Positions 55,762 through 64,000 of a stretch of DNA of 64,000 bases are shown piece by piece. Position 1 is the stretch's first letter. Each line of letters starts with the position of its first letter. Position numbers and translations under genes: made by a program. The DNA is from Colletotrichum lupini (Eukaryota; Ascomycota; Sordariomycetes; Glomerellales; Glomerellaceae). The stretch spans positions 2,914,001 to 2,978,000 of the forward strand of contig NC_064682.1 in assembly GCF_023278565.1 (NCBI RefSeq). The letters run 5' to 3'. The notes under the pieces were generated by a model. It worked only from the letters and a program-made list of their open reading frames with translations, had not been told where the DNA came from and did no database searches.

Positions 55762-58579
55762 ATGAGACGGCAGAATAGCAGCTGCGACCAATGTCGCAAG
55801 GGCAAGAGGGCCTGCGACGCGGGCGCCCTCAAGGATATCCAGCTGTGTCTGGATGCAGACCTTCAATGGGAGGTTGGTAGGTAGCACAGAGTGAATTGAG
55901 CAATGAGACAACGAAAACACTCTCTCTTCAACCCCGGGACTAATTTCTCGATGAACAGACTGGCAGAGCATGAACGGGCCGTGCTCAAATTGTTCAAAGA
56001 CGCGCAAGTCGTGCACATTCAACTGGGCCCGGTCACAGCAGGCCCAGCTCCGGGTCCGAAGGCAGTCCGCCGAGAAGACCGCTGCTGCTGCCGCTGCCGG
56101 CTCCGCCTCCGCTTCCGCCGCGCCGAGTCGGAAGAGGGTCAAGTCAAATCACAGCAAGAAGGTCAACAACGACAGCAGCAACAGCAACAAAGCCTCTGTA
56201 TCGCCAGCATCCCAAGGTCCATCAGGTCTGAGTGAGGCCCAACTCGCCGAGCTTCAGTCACTCATCCCGGATCATGTCGCATCATTCACCCACGAGACGC
56301 CAAGCTCACATGCCTTTGGCGGAGCAGCAGCAGCAGCAGCAGTAGCAAACGACTTTGGATTTCCCCAAAACCTATTCACGCTATCCCCCGCCGACGAGCA
56401 CCTCACCTTCGACCCATCCGCCGACGACGCCGCCTCGCTCCTCTTCCCGGGCCCCTCATCCCTCTCAGCGCCCAGCTGTCTCTCAGATGAGCTACCAGGC
56501 TTCGACGACGCCGATCTCGTCTCCATGCACGGCGCCTCGACCATCAGCCTCAGCCCGGACTCGACTTGTTCGACCATGGGCATCGACCCGAATGCCCGCA
56601 AGAGGGCGTGGCAGCAGGCGCACGCCATGAACTATGCGCCACCTGGCGGTGCCGGGATCTCAGAGTACTCTGCCACGCAGGCGCTGATTGCGCGGACGAA
56701 TCAGACGCTCATGACGGATAACCTTATGAAGCTGTACCACGACGTCATGGAGGGCGCGCTCTCGTGCTGGCTGGTGGAGCAGAACTGTCCCTACATCCTA
56801 ACCCCCACACAGCTGGAGCGCTCGAGTCTCGGCGACGCGCGAGGTCACGACCCGACGCAGGTTCATCTCAATCTGCCCAACAGGATTTACCGCCGCGTCT
56901 TCAAGCTCGATAAATCCCTCGCCTCGCTGGGTCTGAAGCCGCTCAGCGTATCCGAAGACCGAAAGGCCACGAGAGCGCTACATCTCGCCATCATGGCATT
57001 CACGGCGCAGTGGGCACAGGGAAGTCAACGGAGTCAAGCGCGGTACCAGAAGCCAAACGGCTTCGGGGACTCGTCCGTGCCGGGGACCGAACAGGAATTC
57101 GACACGGCGCTGCAGATATCATTTTGGAACCAGGCGCAGCGGTGCCTGGACGACTGTGCGGGCGTGGACTCGTTCAAGGTGGCCATGGCGGAGCTCCTTT
57201 TTGGCCTTACGCAGAAGAACCACGAGAGCGCGGAGGGGATCGGGTGGGAGTTTGGCGAAGGGATGGTCGGTCAGAGTCAGCTGGGGTACGATTACGCCAA
57301 CGGAGACGGGAACGACTGGGAGACGCCGGGGACAAAGGAAAAGGTGCAGACGGCGCTGGACGAGGAAGGGTACTCGCTCTACGTCGAGCGCGGCGCCCGG
57401 CGCCTGCACGTTCTCAAGCGCAGGTCTGAAAACTTTGAGAGGAGGAAGAAAGTAAAAGCGCGCGGGACCGTCAACGCGAGGACCGAACCAGGATGGGCTG
57501 TCGGTAGCGGAGAAGATGCTCACGGCGAAGAAAAAGCGACGATGAAGATGCTCTTTTGGCTCGCCATCATGTTCGACACCCTGTCCTCCGCCATCTCCGA
57601 CAGACCGCCCGTCGTCTCAGACGAAGACAGCCGCGAGACAGCAACAGCAAAGAAGCAAGACTCACCGCCTTGCAAAGGCGAAGACGACGACACCATCCCG
57701 GTAGCGGTCTCATCCCCAGAGAGCTGGAACGACCAATTCATCATCAAACGCAACCAGAAACTCGCCCCCCTCCGCTGGCCCTGCCCCACCGACACATTCG
57801 AGCGCGAACTCCGCGACGCAGCCCCCGTCAAAGTCCTCCTCTTCCGCAAAATCACACGCATCCAAGCCCTCTCGTCCCGCGGCTCCGCGTCCCCAAAGTC
57901 CATCGAGGACGCAATCCAAGACGGGCTGGCGGTCTACCGCCACTGGAACATGATGTACGGCCCCCTGTTCCGGGACTGCATCGAGCACCACGACGCGATC
58001 CCCTCCAAGATCCAGAGCTGGTACATTTGTCTGCTGGGCCACTGGCTTCTCGCGGCGATGATGATGGCGGATTGCATCGCGCTCGTGGACGAGCAGGGAC
58101 TGGGCAGCGCGACAAGGGCCGCGGAGAGGGTGGCGAGCGGGTTGGTCGAGGATTTGAGGAGGGCGAGCGTGCGGGAGGTGTCGGATCTCGCGAGGGCGGC
58201 TACGCCGCAGCATGATGTGGGCGGGTTGGGTGTGTTGTTGGATTTTCATCCGGCTGTGAAGGAGGGGGCTTTGCTTACGGAGCCGTGGACTATGGTGTTG
58301 ATTCGGTCGTTTGCGATGGCGGGGACGTTGTTGCTTGAGGAGGCGGGCGGTGTTGGTGGGTTAGGTGTTGGGGATGAGGTTGTGGTGGAGGCGTTGGATC
58401 GGTGTGAGGATTGTGTCAAGGCGTTGTGGTATTTGGGGCGCAAGTCGACTTTGTCGAGGCAGGTTGCTGGGATTCTGGGCGGTGGGTTGCTGGCGGAGCG
58501 GGCGAAGGGGTTGAGCGTTGAGGGCATGGTTGGGAGTCAGGATTCTTGGAACGTTTTTGGGCCTGTTGAGATTCTGTGA
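55762..58579 (+). CDS. alcR: AlcR-like Zn2Cys6 transcriptional activator of ethanol utilisation (911 aa, 2 exons)
   Basis: Exon 1 (55762-55876) encodes MRRQNSSCDQCRKGKRACDA and ends in phase 1 at GTAGGT. Exon 2 (55959-58579) resumes as DWQSMNGPCSNCSKTRKSCTFNW. The zinc cluster is C8-x2-C11-x6-C18-x28-C47-x2-C50-x6-C57. Beyond it, blocks match Aspergillus AlcR as I know it: NLMKLYHDVMEGALSCWLVE with NCPY, RALHLAIMAFTAQWAQ, MLFWLAIMFDTLSSAISDRP plus VVSDEDS, APVKVLLFRKITRIQAL, IPSKIQSWYICLLGHW, and LTEPWTMVLIRSFA plus ALWYLGRKS. AlcR is a nuclear protein that activates alcohol and aldehyde dehydrogenase genes with an inducer, and is repressed by CreA. No alc structural genes are next to it. The linker between Cys3 and Cys4 is longer than the 16 residues of A. 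nidulans AlcR. Confidence 0.88.
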
Positions 58580-59167
58580 TTTGGGAGGCTTTGGGGCATC
58601 TACGGACGAGCCTTTGGTTACGCAAAAGGTGAATGAAAAGGGGAGATAGAGTGTATTTATGTCAAGTTGTGCCAACAACTCAACAGTTAATAGCGAAGCG
58701 ACTGGAATACGATGTCACGATCATGGGCCATGTTCCGTTCATGGAGCACACAGCTGCGCCCCCCGTTGGTCATGCATGAACCTGATGACTGCCACTCCAA
58801 CAGTTACCTGATATGGTTGATGCCATGACAGAAACGAAGAGGTCATGAATGCCAGGCTCGAGATCCCTCATCAGCCTCACCAGGAAGATAAACTACGATC
58901 ATCTGCCGGAGACTCGGTAGATACGTATGCCAGACCCGCTCCGTGCCGGGATAAAGGTACGTCACACGCCCCTCAAACCCCGAAACCCCGCATCCGACCG
59001 CCGATAAGCAACCCCACCCGCCATCAACCTCCGTTCTCTCCCCCGGAGGACCTCGTTCCTCATCTCACCGACAACAAGACAAGCCTCACAAAACCATCAA
59101 AACTCACCCAAACATCTCCGACACGATTTCTACAAACCACACTCCTCACAGCCCCCACTCCAAGAAA
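58580..59167. promoter_or_regulatory. Upstream region of the amidase gene
   Basis: No gene is seen. Possible sites: TGCGGGG on the minus strand (58986-58992), and GATA-factor HGATAR sites AGATAA (58886-58891) and CGATAA (59002-59007). Confidence 0.4.
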
Positions 59168-60130
59168 ATGGCCCCCCCCTTCCACATCACATCCGCAAAC
59201 CCAACCCTCCACTGGTCAAGCAAAACCCCTCCCCTCCTCACCGTCCCCCAGAACCAGCCCGTAACCTTTGACCTCCACGACTCCTCCGGCGGCCAAATCA
59301 CCCCCTCCGCAACACCAACCTCCCTCGCGACCCTAAACCTCGCAACCTTTGACCCGATCCACGGCCCCGTCGCCATCGCCGCCGCACACCCAGGCTCCGT
59401 CCTCGAAATCGAATTCCTCTCCCTCAAACCCTCTACGGGCTGGGGCTGGACCGCAGTCCTCCCCGGCTTTGGACTCCTCGCAGACGACTTTCCAAATCAT
59501 GTCATTAAGCACTTCCACTGGGACGAGGACGCGACGCATATCGTGTTTAAACCAGGCATCAAGATCCCGCTTCGTCCGTTTCTGGGGATAGCGGGCGTGG
59601 CGCCAGCTGAGGCGGGTCCGTTCCCGACGATTCCGCCGCTGGAGACGGGCGGGAACATAGATTGCAGACACATCACGGCCGGAACCAAACTCTACCTCCC
59701 CATCCGCGTCCCGGGGGCGAACTTCTCCTGCGGGGACGGGCATGCCGCGCAAGGAGACGGGGAAGTCTGCGGCACGGCGATCGAGACGCCGATGAAAGCT
59801 ACGTTGCGGTTTACGGTCCGGGAGGACATGCCGTATGTGACGAGTCCGCACTATGACACGCGCGGGTCGGTGCATGCTCGCGGCCGTAAGGGGGAGGATG
59901 AAGGTGGCGTGTATGCGGTGCTGGGGATTGATTCTGACTTGTTGGAGGCGAGTAGGAAGGCGTTGAGGAGTTTGATTGCGTATCTTGTCGCGGAGAGGGG
60001 GCTTGAGAGGGAGGAAGCGTATATGCTGTGCAGCATTGCGGCTGATTTGAAGATTGCGGAGATTGTGGATATGCCGAATTTTGCGGTGTCTGCGAGTATC
60101 CCCTATTCTGTATTTGAGGATGAGTCTTGA
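59168..60130 (+). CDS. FmdA/AmdA-family acetamidase/formamidase (320 aa)
   Basis: One exon starts at the ATG at 59168. Family landmarks are FDPIHGPVAIAAAHPG near residue 65, GWGWTAVLPGFGLLADDF, GNIDCRHITAGTKLYLPI, and the metal-site signature GDGHAAQGDGEVCGTAIE near residue 196. The family hydrolyses short amides (acetamide or formamide) to the acid and ammonium, usually in the cytosol, as a nitrogen-scavenging step. The ~320-aa length matches the acetamidase/formamidase group rather than the amidase-signature family of AmdS. It lies ~590 bp downstream of the alcR-like gene on the same strand. GATA sites upstream suggest nitrogen control, by inference. Confidence 0.92.
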   Translation: MAPPFHITSANPTLHWSSKTPPLLTVPQNQPVTFDLHDSSGGQITPSATPTSLATLNLATFDPIHGPVAIAAAHPGSVLEIEFLSLKPSTGWGWTAVLPGFGLLADDFPNHVIKHFHWDEDATHIVFKPGIKIPLRPFLGIAGVAPAEAGPFPTIPPLETGGNIDCRHITAGTKLYLPIRVPGANFSCGDGHAAQGDGEVCGTAIETPMKATLRFTVREDMPYVTSPHYDTRGSVHARGRKGEDEGGVYAVLGIDSDLLEASRKALRSLIAYLVAERGLEREEAYMLCSIAADLKIAEIVDMPNFAVSASIPYSVFEDES

Positions 60131-60213
60131 TCTATCTAGGTACTTTAACATTAAGATTTCGACGGCCCCATCTCCTTCATACACGCATCGTTATGAAGAA
60201 GCCATGTCTGTCA

Positions 60214-63200
60214 TTAACCAAGCACGCTTTCCTTCCTGAAAGACCATGCCGAAGCCCTTTTTGAACTCCTTCTGACGCCCATGTAATTAAACGCTGGATC
60301 GCCCATGACACCAACCGTATAGTGTCTCGTTTGGTCGCACTCCCTCCTGAACCACCCCAACCGGAAGTCCAAACCGTGCATATGCCCGTGTACCTCATCC
60401 GACGACATCATCTCAGAACCAGGCGGCAGATGAGTCGCCACGTTGGAGTTCTGGAGCAAGCTGGCTGCCGAGGCGATGCTGTGGAACCCGTCCGGCGCGA
60501 GGCCCCTCGCATCCATATCCAGCAGCCAGCTATCCCCGCCGCCGCAGCACCAGATTAAGGCCGACACCAGCGCCCAGATGTTGAACAGGATGACGGCCCC
60601 CAGAATACCTACCACAATATACGTGATGGTCGGGTTTTGCATCAGCCGACGGCGGCCATTGTCGTACACGGTCGCCTCCACAACCGGGGCCGGCGAGGGA
60701 CCGCTTTCGGCGGTGATGAATTTACGGTTCACGACGTTGGCGAGTTGCGCCGAGCTGAGGGCGTAGTTGTGATATATGTCCTGCATCACGTCCGCCTGCT
60801 GTCCCTCATCTCCGAATGCCGACATGTCCAGCGTCCCATACGGCTTGATCAGTGGTCGGAAGGGACCCTCCACCCCCTTGAACTGATCTCCTGTGCCGCC
60901 GAGATCGACTTCTGGGTACATAGCAAACCAAGTGTTCAGATCAAGCGTGGGGTCCAGGGGCCTCATGGAGGCCATGTCTGGTCGTGGGGGGTTCTCCGGG
61001 TCGATGGCGAGACGGCCGTCGGAGAAGATCAGATTCGTTTCCGCGTCGACTTCGACCCAAGAGTATTTACACGTCCAAACGGCGACAAAGGAGAAGTTGT
61101 CTTGAGCCGGGTCAAACGCTCCCCAAACATAGGTAGGGTACAGAGCCGTCGTCAAATTTGAGTGCGCCAGCTGGCTCTCGAGCATGCAGCCGTCCACGAC
61201 TGGGTTCGCTTGCGTCTGAAGCATGCCTGAAAAGTATATGCTTCCCAGCGGATCAGCCGGGTCAGTTATACCGAGGTCGATGTCTTTTTTGATCCTTCTA
61301 GGCTTGTCGTTTCCAGGATCACAAAATGTGACAACTACGGCGGCGTAATACGCTACTGTTCCGTTTGTCGTGGTCGTGTTATAATGGCTGATGTCGTACG
61401 TGTCCTCGCTGAGCTGGGTGCACTGAGACTCGACCTTGGTCGCTGGTGTTGTGATTGCAACCGAAAGGTTCTTGGATGGGTCGAGGGTGTCGATGCTTTC
61501 GAAATCATGGAACAAAAGATTGTCGAACGTGTTTTCCGGATAAGTCAAAGAGCCTTCCTCCCGACGGGTCCAAAGACCATTGAACATTTCTTGTTTTGCT
61601 GTGTAGTCAAGCTCGTACCCAACGTTGTCTCGTATTTGAAACCAAGTCTTTTGTTGGAATTGAATTGGTGTCGACCCGGGTATGATTTCGACTGTAAAGA
61701 TAATGGAGATAAGGGAAGTGAGTATCCCGCACACGAGGGCCAGGCTTTGAGAGACCGTGACAGACCAGAGACGGTAACGGAAAGAGTAGTACAGCGCGCG
61801 TAGTCCCAGCATATCTAACAGAGAGCGGTCAAGGTCGCAAGAGTTACACGCGGCTCTAGAGAGATGGTAGATAGTCGCGAGGTCACGATACGACCAATCG
61901 CAAGAGCTGATGTAGAGGGATACTCCGAGTGCTATGGTAGCTGGGAAGGAAGTCCACATTAGGTGTAAATAACCGTCTTCATCAATGGTTGCAAGCCCAT
62001 CCGATGTCTCGGAATGTCGGAGGGTAACAATGAGACTACTCGCGAGCAGTATGGTGAAGATGCAGAATACTACGCGTGATGTCGTTTTCAAAACCAGGGG
62101 CGTAAAGGCGCCACTTTTCCAGTCCGGCGATGGGCCTTTGATTTCTGCAGTCCGGTTTGTGATGTCGGGATGATTACTGAGAAACATTGAATTTCCGAGC
62201 AGCGTTGCCGGATCGCGGTGCCAGACCGAGGTGTCGTGATAATAACGCCAAAGCAGAAACGTAGTGATGCCGGCGTTGAAAATGAAGAGCGCAATCATCG
62301 CTAGGCAAATCTTGGGGTTTATGGTGAGGCGAACGATACGCTGCAGCGATGTACCACTTCCACCGGAGCTTTGCTTCTGTCGAAGATGGTAGTGGCTAGC
62401 GAATGGTCCAAGCCTCCGTGTAATGTTCTGGGATGAATCTTGCAACATGTCGGTCGTCACAACCTCTGGGAACTCGGTAGTCGCGTGACCCCTGAACCTC
62501 AGATCAACACTGAGCGGACCAGTCCACCCTGAAACTGTATCCGCGTGCCAGATGTCCTTGGGCGGGAGTGAGTTGTTGAACATTGTCATGATGTTTGGCG
62601 TGGACAAAGGTCGTCGCTCATCATAGACTGCCATCAATGTCGGCTTCAGTCCATCGTCGGTGACCTGCACTTTCGACAACCAAGCGTGAGGCTCGCAGAT
62701 TACAGCGGCTGGTGGATGTAGATACTCAGACGAGTTATCGCTCCGTAGCTTGAATACCCCATTGTAGTATAGGAAACCCGGGGCTTGTAAAGGTAATCCG
62801 GAACAGGGTCGGGCGACTTTTGAGTCCGTTTGCAAGCCCCAGAATGTGGCATTCAGTCTCGGAGAGGGCCAGGCGTCGAAATGCGGGACGATGAATGGTT
62901 CTTCGCAACCATCAAACTGAAGCTCCACGGTAAAGTTCATATATAAGCCCCTGCCCTGATAATTGGCGATGTTGTGCTGTTCCAAGATTGCGTAGGAGTT
63001 CAACTTAACGCATTGGGTGCCAACGAAAAGCCCATCTACGGTGGCCGTTACTGGGTTGGCGACAGTTCCTCGACTGAAATCACTCCCAGTGTAAAACGTT
63101 TGAAACGCAAAACCTTCCGCAACCCCATATGGACAGTCGACGTTAAAGTCGTATTGTGCCCTTGCCCTGTAGTAGACGCTCGCGTCCGGCGTGTATGTAG

Positions 63201-64000
63201 TTTCTGGTGTCACCGAATCAAAGGTGTCTTGTAAAAGGACGTCGATAGGGCGTGTAACTTGGAGTTCCGTGAGGCTGTACAATCCAGGGGCAAGGATGAT
63301 CTGGGCCTTGAGCAAGGCAGAAATGGAAGCCACCAGGAATACAAGATAATGCCTCCGACGAAATGACCGGGAGAAAACAAGAGGTAAAAGCATCGTGGTG
63401 TAGTCGAGTGCTAGATCACTTTCTCCAAGCGAGGGACCTGAACGTAGAGATATCCAAGGCATATACATCATAGCTTGCAGCTCAACTCTAGCCCAGAAAA
63501 TGGTCAAAATCGTGAGGACTAGACGGTAAAACGTTAGACAGTCGAACGGGTTATATTCTCCAGATTAAGAGTCGAAGATACGGCGCACTACTTACATGCA
63601 GTCGGCCCAAATCGCCACACATAAGTATGCAATAGACTCTGATGACTCTCGAAAAGCCCACTGTTGTTGGCTGAGTACCACAGCATGACAGCCAGCGCAA
63701 CGGCAAGGAAGAGGAAGAGGCTGGCAAAAATTGCTAGCACAAGTGGACGTAGCCAAGTCGGGCGCCATGAAGCTGCCACGCATCCTTTGTGATTGCTCTC
63801 CTCATCGATGCCAGCGACTTTGACATTCTCAGTGGCCTTTAACAAGCCATTACTGACATTGGAATCTGTGTAGGAGGTGCTGATCTGTGATTTCGAGGAG
63901 GGCTTGATGGATCGAGAAGTGTTTAAAAATTCGGACTCTGCGTTTGCAATAAGGTTTGTCTCTTCGCGAGGCTTCGATATGTCATTATTGCTGGCCGTAC
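60214..64000 (-). CDS. DUF3433 multi-pass membrane protein, 5' end beyond the window
   Basis: Two exons are visible: from the right edge to 63596, and 63518-60214, joined by an intron with a GTAAGT donor (phase 1 restores a Phe codon). The frame stays open to base 64000 without an in-frame ATG, so the start lies outside. Hydrophobic segments include LRPLVLAIFASLFLFLAVAL, YLVFLVASISALLKAQIIL, ICLAMIALFIFNAGITTFLL, VVFCIFTILLASSLIVTL, SLALVCGILTSLISIIFTV and ITYIVVGILGAVILFNIWAL, with two large extracellular-like loops. This duplicated helix-plus-loop arrangement is typical of fungal DUF3433 proteins. No molecular function is known. An N-terminal cytosolic region (Ser/Asn-rich) precedes the first helix. 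Confidence 0.85.

Noticed and set aside
1..64000. Secondary-metabolite cluster built around the GMC oxidase or Baeyer-Villiger monooxygenase
   Set aside because: No polyketide synthase, NRPS, terpene synthase, transporter or cluster regulator lies near either enzyme.
1..64000. CRISPR arrays, prokaryotic operons, rRNA genes
   Set aside because: None is seen; intron structure and families show eukaryotic nuclear DNA.

Overview
This 64 kb window is nuclear DNA of a filamentous ascomycete (Pezizomycotina, most likely Sordariomycetes). The reasons are short introns of 45-120 nt with GTRAGT donors and CTAAC-like branch sites, fungal-only families (PTH11-type rhodopsin-like receptor, DUF3659/LEA-like repeats, DUF3433, an AlcR-type Zn2Cys6 activator), C/G-biased third codon positions in genes, and a retrotransposon with an RIP-like signature (CpA/TpG almost absent, TpA everywhere, CpG kept). 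No species is assigned.

Layout. 1-957: DHDPS-family aldolase. 3268-4789: five-exon PTH11-like membrane protein behind a very long poly-C tract. 6.0-7.0 kb: debris with a frameshifted antisense gene remnant and a tRNA-derived SINE-like element. 7568-9698: secreted GMC oxidoreductase. 10760-11686: Vip1-like RRM protein. 12324-12603 (-): a 65-aa conserved small protein.

15.3-30.4 kb is a block of stress/IDP-like genes: a 1328-aa DUF3659 repeat protein (-), a 411-aa DUF3659 protein (-), a 119-aa protein (-), a 197-aa conserved protein (-) and a 343-aa acidic/Gln-rich protein (+). The 119-aa and 343-aa proteins end in almost the same amphipathic beta-like motif. 33990-35213: coiled-coil protein.

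36298-41902 (-) encodes a 1837-aa secreted mosaic protein: a mucin-like stalk, an Asp/Gly/His tract, two copies of a ~250-aa domain and eight six-cysteine modules. 43010-45090 (-) is a five-exon type I Baeyer-Villiger monooxygenase.

45487-52521 is a complete 7035-bp Ty1/Copia element with two 205-bp LTRs and a perfect 5-bp target duplication (GCTAT), heavily mutated. Taking it out restores a small open frame across the insertion site.

Right part: beta-lactamase-fold serine hydrolase (53408-54755), an AlcR-like activator of ethanol utilisation (55762-58579) with three overlapping AlcR/CreA candidate sites upstream, an FmdA/AmdA-type amidase (59168-60130), and a DUF3433 multi-pass membrane protein (-) that runs off the right edge.

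Gene functions rest on motif recognition by eye; splice sites were placed by consensus and frame and are not backed by transcript data. The most unusual items are the LEA-like block with its shared C-terminal motif, the giant secreted mosaic protein, and the AlcR gene with its promoter.
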